Source: Lachnospiraceae bacterium UBA3645 (GTDB lineage Bacteria > Bacillota > Clostridia > Lachnospirales > Lachnospiraceae). From it: a stretch of DNA of 14,143 nt. Below are positions 6,408 through 13,185 of the stretch, piece by piece. Position 1 is the first letter of the stretch. Each line of letters starts with the position of its first letter. The position numbers and the translations under genes are program-made. A model generated the notes under the pieces. That model did no database searches. It was not told where the DNA came from and worked only from the letters and a program-made list of their open reading frames with translations. The stretch is from NCBI GenBank assembly GCA_002373555.1, contig DFKM01000013.1, positions 1-14,143 of the forward strand, read 5' to 3'.

Positions 6408-7388
6408 TCAGTTCTTTGCGGAATGAGACTGCTCTTCCTTGTCCTGAAGGCTGGCGTAGTGCGCTCTCACATAATCGATAAAATCTGTCTCGATATCGCT
6501 CAGCTTCGTGTCTTTCCTGGTGATGATCCCGAATTTCAGATGCTCCGAACAGTGCAGGAGCGGTACGGAGATTACGTTATAAAGCGGATTCTGGCCTGCG
6601 AAGTCGACGATCCCGATGGTATAGAAATTGGTCCGGGAGATCAGGCGCATCTGCGCCTGTCTGTCGTTGACATAGATCACTTTCTGCGATTCATTCAGAT
6701 CCACAAGACCGCTTTCCGTGGCGATATGGTAAATGAAATCCTCATACTGGTCGATATAGCGAACAAAGCCGTAATCGGCAAGCATCTCGATCTCAATGCC
6801 GGAAGCGCCGTGATCCTGCTGCAGCAGGCGCTGCATGATCTCATGATGCGCGGAAAGACATACGTACGGCCGGAACGTCGCGAGAGGGATGAATGTCAGC
6901 TGTTTATTCTGCAGGTTCCGGAGCATCATATCGGAGTCTGCGGAAGAAAAATGGATCACGCCGATGCTGGAAAGCCGTTCTGCGACATCCCCGATCACAC
7001 CCTCGGCAGCGTCCTCCCTGAGCTTGTAGGAAAAACGGCTCCGGTCCTGGTATTTGGCACAGATCTCATTGAAACATTCGGATGTATGGGAAAATCTGGT
7101 CATGCTGACGGAAAGACGGCTCGTTTCATCCCTGGAGGAAGCGATATAATGCTTCAGGTTCTCCATTTCCTGCAGGATTACCTCGCAGTGCGTCAGGAAT
7201 TCCTTCCCCTGCTTTGTCAGCTGCGTGCCGTGTCTGGTGCGCTGGAACAGCGTCAGTCCGGTTTCTTCCTCCAGACCTTTGATGATATGGCTGAGCTGGG
7301 GCTGTGAGATGAACATCGCTTTTGCTGCATGATTGATCGAACCGTATCTGGCGACAGCGACAAAATACTTGATGTTGTTGGCGTCCAT
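6408..7388 (-). CDS. LysR-family transcriptional regulator
   Basis: A 326-residue LysR-type regulator. The N-terminal winged helix-turn-helix (about 2-62) is textbook: YFVAVARYGSINHAAKAMF, then SQPQLSHIIKGLEEETG and LFQRTRHGTQLTKQG. A linker helix follows (about 65-90), then a periplasmic-binding-protein-like effector domain to about residue 305. The start is supported by GGAAGGAG eight bases before the ATG. Divergent orientation from glsA, with 216 bases between the starts, suggests that it controls glutaminase and the AGCS transporter and perhaps itself. Glutamine or glutamate would be the natural inducer, but this is inference from position only. Confidence 0.93.
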   Translation of the reverse strand: MDANNIKYFVAVARYGSINHAAKAMFISQPQLSHIIKGLEEETGLTLFQRTRHGTQLTKQGKEFLTHCEVILQEMENLKHYIASSRDETSRLSVSMTRFSHTSECFNEICAKYQDRSRFSYKLREDAAEGVIGDVAERLSSIGVIHFSSADSDMMLRNLQNKQLTFIPLATFRPYVCLSAHHEIMQRLLQQDHGASGIEIEMLADYGFVRYIDQYEDFIYHIATESGLVDLNESQKVIYVNDRQAQMRLISRTNFYTIGIVDFAGQNPLYNVISVPLLHCSEHLKFGIITRKDTKLSDIETDFIDYVRAHYASLQDKEEQSHSAKN

Positions 7389-7433
7389 TCGTTTTCTCCT
7401 TCCGAAAGACAGAATGATCGATCGCTTGCCTGT

Positions 7434-7463
7434 ATTTTAACATTTTACAGGTTTTCTTTCCAA
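7434..7463 (-). promoter_or_regulatory. Promoter of the LysR gene
   Basis: On the minus strand, TTGGAA (7458-7463) and TAAAAT (7434-7439) are separated by 18 bases, about 45 bases before the LysR ATG. Confidence 0.5.
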
Positions 7464-7496
7464 CTATTTTTATCTTTTGTTATTTATGTTTCGAAT

Positions 7497-7526
7497 AATG
7501 TATATAAGTAATCCGAATTATACATT
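7497..7526. promoter_or_regulatory. Inverted repeat, candidate LysR operator
   Basis: AATGTATA (7497-7504) and TATACATT (7519-7526) are perfect inverted copies with a 14-base spacer, in the LysR/glsA intergenic region. The site lies 22 bases upstream of a TATAGT -10 candidate (7548-7553) for glsA, a normal place for a LysR activation site. The binding protein is inferred from position. Confidence 0.55.
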
Positions 7527-7547
7527 TTCTCTGGTTTTTGTTATAAA

Positions 7548-7553
7548 TATAGT
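7548..7553 (+). promoter_or_regulatory. Candidate -10 of the glsA-transporter operon
   Basis: TATAGT lies 51 bases before the glsA ATG. The region 17-18 bases upstream (TTTTCT) is a poor -35, as expected of a promoter that needs an activator. An overlapping alternative, TATAAA, is at 7542-7547. Confidence 0.4.
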
Positions 7554-7604
7554 GTGTGCACATGACAGTGGATTGTGCCGGATGCGGCATAAGGAGGAAA
7601 GAAG

Positions 7605-8534
7605 ATGCTTGATGAAATAACAAGACAGGCATGGCTGTACGGAAGGGGATTCCTGCTGAACGGGAAAGTGGCGGATTATATACCCGAACTGTCGAAAGCA
7701 AATCCGGTCTATCTGGGGATCTGCATCAAGACACTGTCCGGGGAAATGATCGAGTTCGGGGATGTTTCCCACCGGTTCACGATCCAGAGTATCTCAAAAG
7801 TGATCACGCTGGCGATGGCGCTGGAAAAACTCGGCTATGATGAAGTGTTTTCCCATGTAATGATGGAGCCTTCGGGTGATGCCTTCAATTCGATCCTGAA
7901 GCTCGATACTGCCAGCAACCGTCCTTACAATCCGATGATCAACGCCGGCGCGATCGATGTGATCGGACTTCTGGCGCCGGTATGTGATTTCGACGAGCTG
8001 CTGGCGTTCTCGAGGAAACTCTGCCAGGATGATGAGATCACGATGGATTTCGATGTGTATCATTCCGAATCGGTCACGGGAGACCGGAACCGAGCGATCG
8101 GATATCTCTTAAAGAGCAAGGGCGTGCTCCACGGAGATGTGCTTTCCGCTGTGGATCTTTATATCCGCATGTGTTCGCTGAGCGTAACCGCGAGATCGCT
8201 GGCCGGGCTCGGGCAGGTGCTGGCGGCAGGCGGCGTGATCCCGGATACGGAGGAGAGAGTGCTCTCCGCCAATACCGTTCGCGTTGTCCAGACGCTCATG
8301 TTCACCTGCGGCATGTATGACAGATCCGGCGAAATGGCCGTCCGGGTCGGCATTCCCTCCAAGAGCGGTGTCGGCGGCGGCATCATGTCCTGTGTGACAG
8401 ACCGGATGGGAATCGGCATTTACGGCCCGTCACTGGATGAGAAGGGGAACAGCATCGGCGGTGCGAACATGCTGGAATATCTTTCGAAGGAACTCCGGCT
8501 GCATGTGTTCGATGCCGGCAAAGGCATCTGGTAG
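7605..8534 (+). CDS. glsA: Glutaminase (serine-dependent, GlsA family)
   Basis: Hydrolyses L-glutamine to glutamate and ammonia in the cytoplasm. The 309-residue length is standard for this beta-lactamase-like fold. The catalytic SxxK motif is seen as QSISKV, with Ser62 and Lys65. NPYNPMINAGAI-type binding residues follow (NPMINAGAI at 109-117), then SESVTGDRNRAIGYL (154-168) and KSGVGGGI near residue 258, all conserved in the family. AAGGAGG sits seven bases before the ATG. It is followed 97 bases later by the AGCS transporter gene on the same strand, with no T-tailed terminator between, so the two are probably cotranscribed. B. subtilis glsA-glnT has the same enzyme/transporter pairing. Roles may include nitrogen or carbon supply, or acid resistance through ammonia release. 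Confidence 0.95.
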   Translation: MLDEITRQAWLYGRGFLLNGKVADYIPELSKANPVYLGICIKTLSGEMIEFGDVSHRFTIQSISKVITLAMALEKLGYDEVFSHVMMEPSGDAFNSILKLDTASNRPYNPMINAGAIDVIGLLAPVCDFDELLAFSRKLCQDDEITMDFDVYHSESVTGDRNRAIGYLLKSKGVLHGDVLSAVDLYIRMCSLSVTARSLAGLGQVLAAGGVIPDTEERVLSANTVRVVQTLMFTCGMYDRSGEMAVRVGIPSKSGVGGGIMSCVTDRMGIGIYGPSLDEKGNSIGGANMLEYLSKELRLHVFDAGKGIW

Positions 8535-8553
8535 AACACACTGAAAAAAGAAC

Positions 8554-8592
8554 CTGATCACAGACTATAACAGGCAAGATCAGTTTATAGTC
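8554..8592 (+). promoter_or_regulatory. Two interleaved inverted repeats between glsA and the transporter
   Basis: CTGATC (8554-8559) matches GATCAG (8578-8583), and GACTATAA (8563-8570) matches TTATAGTC (8585-8592). The two pairs interlock rather than nest. As RNA they would be alternative hairpins or a pseudoknot-like fold just upstream of the transporter ribosome binding site (AAGGAGGAG, 8619-8627). No T-run follows. Confidence 0.5.
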
Positions 8593-8631
8593 ATTGCAAC
8601 TCAAATATCATCAATCTCAAGGAGGAGAAAA

Positions 8632-10032
8632 ATGAGCGCAATCTATAATTTCCTGCTGTACCTTACCGGTTGGCCGCTGGCCTGTCTGTTGTTCTTCGGC
8701 GGTCTTTATTTTACGATCCGTACCAAGCTGCCCCAGTTCCGGCTGTTCGGCGAATCGATCCGCGTCGTGATGGAAAAACCAGAGGATGAGAAGTCGATCT
8801 CCTCATTCGGCGCGCTGATGATCTCGACCGCTTCCCGCGTCGGCACCGGCAATATCATCGGTGTGTCGACAGCCATCTGCGTCGGCGGTCCCGGCGCCGT
8901 ATTCTGGATGTGGGTGACGGCGATCTTCGGCGGTGCTTCCGCCTTTGTGGAATCCACACTGGCCCAGGTCTACAAGAAAAAGGATCCGGACGGCGGCTCC
9001 TACGGCGGCCCGGCATACTATATCGAAGCAGCCCTGCATTCCAGACCGCTGGCCATCATCTTCTGCATTGCCCTGATCTTCACCTACGGTGTAGGCTACA
9101 ACATGCTGGCCTCCTATAATCTGCAGTCTTCTTTCAGCGGATTTTCCTTCTATGATCCGAAAATGACGCCCCTCATCATCGGCTGTATTATCGCACTGGT
9201 ATCCCTTTACTGCCTGCTCGGCGGCGGCAGGAGAATCGTGCAGATCACCGGAATCCTGGTTCCGGTCATGGGCGTGATGTATGTGATCCTTGCGCTGATC
9301 GCGCTGGTCCTGAACATCGGCAACATTCCGCATATGTTCGGCATGATCTTCGCGGATGCATTTGACTTCAAGGCGATTTTCGGCGGCTTCATGGGCTCCT
9401 GTCTGATGATGGGCTTCAAGCGCGGCCTGTATTCGAACGAAGCCGGTATCGGTTCCGCACCAAACGCCGCGGCTGCCGCGGATGTATCCCATCCCGCGAA
9501 GCAGGGACTGGTCCAGATGCTTTCCGTTTTTATCGACACCCTGCTTCTCTGCACAGCGACCGCGTTCATGAGCCTCTGCTCCGGCGTGGAGCCGAATGCC
9601 GATCTGGCGGGCGCACCGTACATTCAGGCAGCGCTTTCCCAGACCTTCGGAAGCATCGGCCCGGTTTTCATCGCGGTGGCCATGGTATTGTTCGCTTTCA
9701 CCACCCTGCTCGGAAACTTCTATTATATTGAGAACTGCTTCGCTTACCTGCTCGGCAGGAAACCGTCGGCCATGTTTATGAACGGCGTCCGTATTTTCGG
9801 CGCTTTCCTGATCTTCATCGGCGCCATTCTTTCCTTCGGCACGGCATGGGATATCGCGGATATCTGTCAGTGCATCCTGGCCGGGATCAATATTCCTGTC
9901 TGTATCGTCCTGGGCAGCGTTGCCTATAAGGCACTGGACAATTATATGGAGCAGAAAAAAGCCGGCAGGAATCCCGTGTTCAACGCGAAGAGAGACGGCG
10001 GCGTAAAAGTGGATACAGATTTCTGGAACTGA
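8632..10032 (+). CDS. AGCS-family sodium/amino-acid symporter (AlsT/GlnT-like)
   Basis: A 466-residue integral membrane carrier that takes up neutral amino acids with sodium. Many hydrophobic helices run through the sequence. Family hallmarks are ISTASRVGTGNIIGVSTAI (64-82) followed by GGPGAVFWMWVTAIFGGASAF (about 85-105), then YKKKDPDGGSYGGPAYYIE and later GFKRGLYSNEAGIGSAPNAA. Length and motif order are normal and there is no break. The adjacent glutaminase gene suggests glutamine as substrate, as for B. subtilis GlnT; alanine or glycine transport is also known in the family, so substrate is inference. A strong AAGGAGGAG precedes the start. Confidence 0.94.
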   Translation: MSAIYNFLLYLTGWPLACLLFFGGLYFTIRTKLPQFRLFGESIRVVMEKPEDEKSISSFGALMISTASRVGTGNIIGVSTAICVGGPGAVFWMWVTAIFGGASAFVESTLAQVYKKKDPDGGSYGGPAYYIEAALHSRPLAIIFCIALIFTYGVGYNMLASYNLQSSFSGFSFYDPKMTPLIIGCIIALVSLYCLLGGGRRIVQITGILVPVMGVMYVILALIALVLNIGNIPHMFGMIFADAFDFKAIFGGFMGSCLMMGFKRGLYSNEAGIGSAPNAAAAADVSHPAKQGLVQMLSVFIDTLLLCTATAFMSLCSGVEPNADLAGAPYIQAALSQTFGSIGPVFIAVAMVLFAFTTLLGNFYYIENCFAYLLGRKPSAMFMNGVRIFGAFLIFIGAILSFGTAWDIADICQCILAGINIPVCIVLGSVAYKALDNYMEQKKAGRNPVFNAKRDGGVKVDTDFWN

Positions 10033-10092
10033 ACCGGAATATAAACTTCGTGCTGAAATGCAGACACAATTCTGCCTAAATATCTGAAAATA

Positions 10093-10135
10093 TAAGCCAG
10101 ATCGTTAAATTCATGACGGTCTGGCTTAAATTTTT
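10093..10135 (+). terminator. Terminator of the glsA-transporter operon
   Basis: TAAGCCAGA (10093-10101) pairs with TCTGGCTTA (10120-10128), with CGT/ACG pairing further inside, followed by AATTTTT. It lies 60 bases after the transporter stop. A weaker five-pair hairpin (GCAGA/TCTGC, 10060-10075) precedes it. Confidence 0.75.
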
Positions 10136-10186
10136 GAAAAAATCATAACAAATGTACAAGACGCTCTGGAATTCTGCATATCTGGG

Positions 10187-10195
10187 TGCTATAAT
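10187..10195 (+). promoter_or_regulatory. Extended -10 promoter of the AraC-led operon
   Basis: TGCTATAAT contains a perfect TATAAT (10190-10195) with the TGn extension. The -35 region (about 10166-10172) is poor. It lies 33 bases before the AraC-family ATG and probably serves the whole dehydrogenase operon. Confidence 0.65.
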
Positions 10196-10228
10196 TATGC
10201 TAAAATCTTGTTTGTGAGGTGATGTGTC

Positions 10229-10987
10229 ATGACCGTAATATCAGGCTTTCATTATGACATGCCGGACGAGACCAGGGTGCACACGCATCCGCACGCGCAT
10301 ATCATAATTCCGGTGAGCGGAACCTTCCATGTGAAGTTCGATGCACATGACAATTATATCAGGACGGGACAGCTGGGCTTCGTGCCGCCGGCCGTTGTCC
10401 ATGAATACAGCTGTGACGGACAGGCGCTGACGTTGAATATTCCGCCGGAGATGATCAAATCGGCGGATCTGATCTTTCTGACCGAGAACAGTCTGATCAA
10501 TATCGACGAAGACCTGGAACCCCTCATCGCGCTGATCAAAAAGGAGAGCATGCGCCGGACACAGAGGAACGAATCCCTGCGGTATCTGTTCTATTATCTC
10601 TATGACAAGCTGGTCGAACAGGGGCGTCTTCCTTCACTGGCCTATATCGAAGAGAATTATTCTTCCGATATCAGCATGAAGGAACTCGCCGAACTGGAGA
10701 ATTACAACATCTCTTATTTTACCGAGTGGTTCAAGAAAAAGGTCGGCTGCCTGCCGAGCGATTATCTCCGGATGGTCCGGATCGACAAGGCGAAGGAGAT
10801 CCTGGCGACAACGAAATACAGGATCATCGACGTCGCGATGCAGGTCGGTTATGTGAACAGTTCGTCCTTTACAAGGGCCTTCCGGGAAGTGGAAGGCATC
10901 ACGCCGAATCAGTACCGGAAAAAAGCAAAGGAAAATATCCCCGGAACCAACGGGATAATGAATAACGAAACTATGGAAAAGGAGTGA
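10229..10987 (+). CDS. AraC-family transcriptional regulator with cupin sensor domain
   Basis: A 252-residue regulator. Residues about 15-65 form a cupin-type effector pocket with HTHPHAHIIIPVSG (18-31) and PPAVVHEY (53-60), where His residues could bind a ligand or metal. Residues about 135-232 form the two-helix-turn-helix AraC domain: NISYFTEWFKKKVGCLPSDYL (160-180), IDVAMQVGYVNSSSFTRAF (200-218) and ITPNQYR (224-230). GAGGTGAT lies five bases before the ATG. Its stop is only six bases before the next start, so it is the first gene of the Fe-S/flavin dehydrogenase operon and most likely controls it, probably responding to the substrate amino acid or amine. The ligand cannot be deduced. Confidence 0.93.
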   Translation: MTVISGFHYDMPDETRVHTHPHAHIIIPVSGTFHVKFDAHDNYIRTGQLGFVPPAVVHEYSCDGQALTLNIPPEMIKSADLIFLTENSLINIDEDLEPLIALIKKESMRRTQRNESLRYLFYYLYDKLVEQGRLPSLAYIEENYSSDISMKELAELENYNISYFTEWFKKKVGCLPSDYLRMVRIDKAKEILATTKYRIIDVAMQVGYVNSSSFTRAFREVEGITPNQYRKKAKENIPGTNGIMNNETMEKE

Positions 10988-10993
10988 AGGAGC

Positions 10994-11302
10994 ATGAGAA
11001 TCAACGAGCATCCGATCCTGCAGTTCGACCGTGGAGAAAAGGTAACGTTTCTCTTTAACGGACAGGAAATGGAAGGCTATACTCATGAGACGATCGCAGC
11101 TGCTCTTCATGCGGCGGGCGTGCGTGAGCTCGGCCACAGCCAGAACCTGCACAGACCCAGAGGTCTTTTCTGTGCGATCGGCAACTGTTCATCCTGTTTC
11201 ATGACCGTTGACGGCGAACCCAATGTGCGTGTATGCGTCACGAAGCTGAAGCAGGGCATGGTAGTTGAGGAACAGCAGGGAAAGGGGGTCGTAAAAGAAT
11301 GA
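10994..11302 (+). CDS. Small [2Fe-2S] subunit (HcnA / sarcosine-oxidase-alpha N-terminal type)
   Basis: A 102-residue protein matching the Fer2_4-type ferredoxin domain found as HcnA or at the N-terminus of sarcosine oxidase alpha. Four Cys ligands are seen: Cys60-X4-Cys65-X2-Cys68-X12-Cys81, in RGLFCAIGNCSSCFMTVDG. VTFLFNGQEMEGY (17-29) is the usual first beta hairpin. It would carry electrons within the flavoprotein complex encoded downstream. GGAG next to the AraC stop serves as ribosome binding site, and the gene overlaps the next by four bases (ATGA), suggesting translational coupling. Confidence 0.9.
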   Translation: MRINEHPILQFDRGEKVTFLFNGQEMEGYTHETIAAALHAAGVRELGHSQNLHRPRGLFCAIGNCSSCFMTVDGEPNVRVCVTKLKQGMVVEEQQGKGVVKE

Positions 11303-12399
11303 TCAGAGACGTGGAAGTCCTTGTGATCGGCGGAGGCCCGGCAGGGCTTTGCGCGGCGAAAGCGGCAGCGGATGCCGGCGCGCATGTACTGCTGCTGGAA
11401 AGAGACGATACCCCCGGCGGTCAGCTTGTCAAGCAGACCCACAAATTCTTCGGATCCGAGCGTCAGTATGCCGGCGACCGCGGGATCCAGATCGGCGCGA
11501 TGCTGGTAGAGCAGATCTGCGCCCATCCGAATATCGAACTGATGACGGAAGCGACTGTGCTTGGCATGTACGAAGACGGGATCGTGACCGTCCTGCATGA
11601 TGAGAAGCATCTGAAATTCCGCCCGGTGAAGACGATCATCGCGACCGGTGCGGCAGAGAAATTCCTCACCTTCCCGAACAATGACCTGCCCGGCATTTAT
11701 GGCGCAGGTGCCGTACAGACACTGATGAATGTCTCCGGCGTAAAGCCTGCCGACAATGTGGTCATGGTCGGCGCGGGCAATATCGGTCTGATCGTTTCCT
11801 ATCAGATGCTGCAGGCCGGCGTCAATGTAAAATGTGTCGTGGAAGCGGCGCCGGGTATCGGCGGTTTCCTGGTCCATGCCAGCAAGCTCCGCAGAGCCGG
11901 TGTCCCGATCATGACGGGATGGACCGTGAAGGAAGCATACGGCGACGGTAAACTTGAGGGCGTGATCCTCTGCCAGCTGGATGAGAAGTGGAATCAGATC
12001 CCCGGTACGGAAGTCGACTGTCCCTGTGACACGCTCTGTCTTGCCGTTGGTCTTACCCCGCTTGCAGAACTCGCCTGGCAGGCCGGCTGCCGCTGTGAAT
12101 TCGTGAGAGAACTCTCCGGTCATGTGCCGATCGTGGATGAGAACCTGATGACGACTGTGGAAGGCATTTATTGCGCAGGTGATGTTTCCGGTATTGAGGA
12201 AGCATCCTCCGCCATGGTCGAGGGAAGACTGGCCGGCTATGCCGTTGCGGCAGCGCTCGGTTATGATGTTGAAAATTCCGAGAAGGAAGTGGAAGCAGCG
12301 AAGGCTGAGCTCGTGGAACTCCGTTCCGGCCCGATGGGCGGAAAGATCCGTGCCGGCATCGCGAAAGTAGAGCAGAAAAGAGGTGAGGCGGTATGTTGA
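11299..12399 (+). CDS. FAD/NAD-binding oxidoreductase subunit (HcnB-like, pyridine-nucleotide-disulfide type)
   Basis: A 366-residue two-dinucleotide-fold flavoprotein. The FAD site is GGGPAGLCAAKAAADAG (11-27), with an ERD acidic end at 34-36. PGGQLVKQTHKFFGS (39-53) follows. The second Rossmann motif is VVMVGAGNIGLIVSYQML (154-171), then the FAD-closing segment GIYCAGDVSG (289-298). No CxxC redox-disulfide pair is placed as in thioredoxin reductase. In HcnB and sarcosine oxidase alpha this region is followed by a BFD-like domain in the same chain; here the chain ends and that domain is a separate gene (12886-13185). It likely forms the electron-transfer flavoprotein part of an amine or amino-acid dehydrogenase. 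The last seven bases overlap the next gene. Confidence 0.9.
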   Translation: MIRDVEVLVIGGGPAGLCAAKAAADAGAHVLLLERDDTPGGQLVKQTHKFFGSERQYAGDRGIQIGAMLVEQICAHPNIELMTEATVLGMYEDGIVTVLHDEKHLKFRPVKTIIATGAAEKFLTFPNNDLPGIYGAGAVQTLMNVSGVKPADNVVMVGAGNIGLIVSYQMLQAGVNVKCVVEAAPGIGGFLVHASKLRRAGVPIMTGWTVKEAYGDGKLEGVILCQLDEKWNQIPGTEVDCPCDTLCLAVGLTPLAELAWQAGCRCEFVRELSGHVPIVDENLMTTVEGIYCAGDVSGIEEASSAMVEGRLAGYAVAAALGYDVENSEKEVEAAKAELVELRSGPMGGKIRAGIAKVEQKRGEAVC

Positions 12400-12896
12400 T
12401 CAGAGACGGAATCCCGACGGCAGAAGATCTGGCAAAGGTACTGCCGAGTGAAGAAAGGCTTGCGAAAGGCCCGATCGCCATTACCGAATGCTTCCAGCAG
12501 ATCGCCTGCAACCCCTGCGTTGCTGCATGTCCGCATCATGCGATCTCCATGGAACCCGATATCAATGCAACACCGAAGGTCGACCCTGACAAATGCATCG
12601 GCTGCCGCCTGTGCGTTTCCAAGTGCCCCGGTCTTGCCATCTTTGTTGTCGATATGACACAGAGCGAAGATACAGCCGCGGTCACATTCCCCTTCGAATA
12701 TATCCCCGTACCGGAAAAAGGCCAGCTTGCCTGCGGCCTGAACCGTGCCGGCGAGGAGCTTGGCTGGTTCCCCGTACTCCGTGCGGTATCCGGCGGCAAG
12801 AAGAACATGACCTACATGATCACCCTGGAAGTCCCGAAGGAACTTGCCATGGAAGTCAGAAATATCAAAGCGGGAGGGTATCGTGATGGCAAATAA
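12393..12896 (+). CDS. Ferredoxin-like subunit with two [4Fe-4S] clusters
   Basis: A 167-residue iron-sulfur protein. One Cys set is Cys33-X5-Cys39-X2-Cys42-X3-Cys46-Pro, a non-standard first spacing. The other is Cys68-X2-Cys71-X2-Cys74-X3-Cys78-Pro, the classical ferredoxin motif. These can bind two [4Fe-4S] clusters. The C-terminal half (about 95-160) is a small domain of unknown fold with one further Cys (114). A GAGGTGAGG ribosome binding site lies before the ATG, and the gene overlaps its upstream neighbour by seven bases and its downstream neighbour by eleven. It is not part of HcnABC or sarcosine oxidase. Its presence suggests that electrons leave the flavin enzyme to ferredoxin or a membrane acceptor rather than directly to oxygen. 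Confidence 0.88.
   Translation: MLIRDGIPTAEDLAKVLPSEERLAKGPIAITECFQQIACNPCVAACPHHAISMEPDINATPKVDPDKCIGCRLCVSKCPGLAIFVVDMTQSEDTAAVTFPFEYIPVPEKGQLACGLNRAGEELGWFPVLRAVSGGKKNMTYMITLEVPKELAMEVRNIKAGGYRDGK
12872..12878 (+). promoter_or_regulatory. Ribosome binding site that fixes the start of the BFD-like gene
   Basis: GGGAGGG lies seven bases before ATG 12886. An upstream in-frame ATG at 12844 lacks such a site and would make a longer overlap with the ferredoxin-like gene. GTG at 12883 is a possible alternative. Confidence 0.75.
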
Positions 12897-13185
12897 AGAT
12901 ATTATTATATGTCGCTGTGAAGATATCACCCGTGAGATGATCCTGGAGTGCATCGAGCAGGGATATCAGACGATCGATGACATCAAACGTGTTACCCGTG
13001 CGGGCATGGGCCCCTGCCAGGGAAGGACCTGCAGGCTGCTCATCGCGCAGGAGCTTTCCAGAGCCTTCGGCGTTCCCATGGAGGAAGTGCTGATGCCTAC
13101 ATTCCGGCCTCCGACGAAACCCATTTCCATGGGCGCTCTGGCCGACGCTTATGAAGAAGGTAAGAAAGGGGGCGGCGCAGAATGA
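12886..13185 (+). CDS. BFD-like [2Fe-2S]-binding subunit
   Basis: A 99-residue protein, start chosen at MANKDIIICRCEDIT. The BFD-like ligands are Cys9-X-Cys11, then Cys44-X4-Cys49 in GMGPCQGRTCR. This GPCQGRxC form is the one found in the BFD domain of HcnB, opine and hydroxyproline dehydrogenases and sarcosine oxidase alpha, rather than the CxxC of bacterioferritin-associated ferredoxin. The region 70-99 (RPPTKPISMGALA) is a proline-rich tail also seen in those fused proteins. It overlaps the next gene by four bases (ATGA). It is likely the electron relay between the two flavoprotein subunits, encoded as an independent polypeptide. Confidence 0.9.
   Translation: MANKDIIICRCEDITREMILECIEQGYQTIDDIKRVTRAGMGPCQGRTCRLLIAQELSRAFGVPMEEVLMPTFRPPTKPISMGALADAYEEGKKGGGAE

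Noticed and set aside
6423..7307. Plus-strand open frame opposite the LysR gene
   Set aside because: Shadow frame with no start signal; the LysR helix-turn-helix on the other strand is unambiguous.
8554..8592. A glutamine riboswitch in front of the transporter
   Set aside because: The repeats do not resemble the conserved cores of known glutamine aptamers, and there is no terminator or clear sequestration of the ribosome binding site.
11107..12123. Minus-strand open frame of 338 codons in the dehydrogenase operon
   Set aside because: Opposite a clear FAD/NAD oxidoreductase; a His/Arg/Asp-rich product without motifs is typical of antisense reading.
11299..12399. Thioredoxin reductase
   Set aside because: The two dinucleotide folds are similar, but no redox-active CxxC pair is in the expected place, and the surrounding genes match the HcnB/sarcosine-oxidase type instead.
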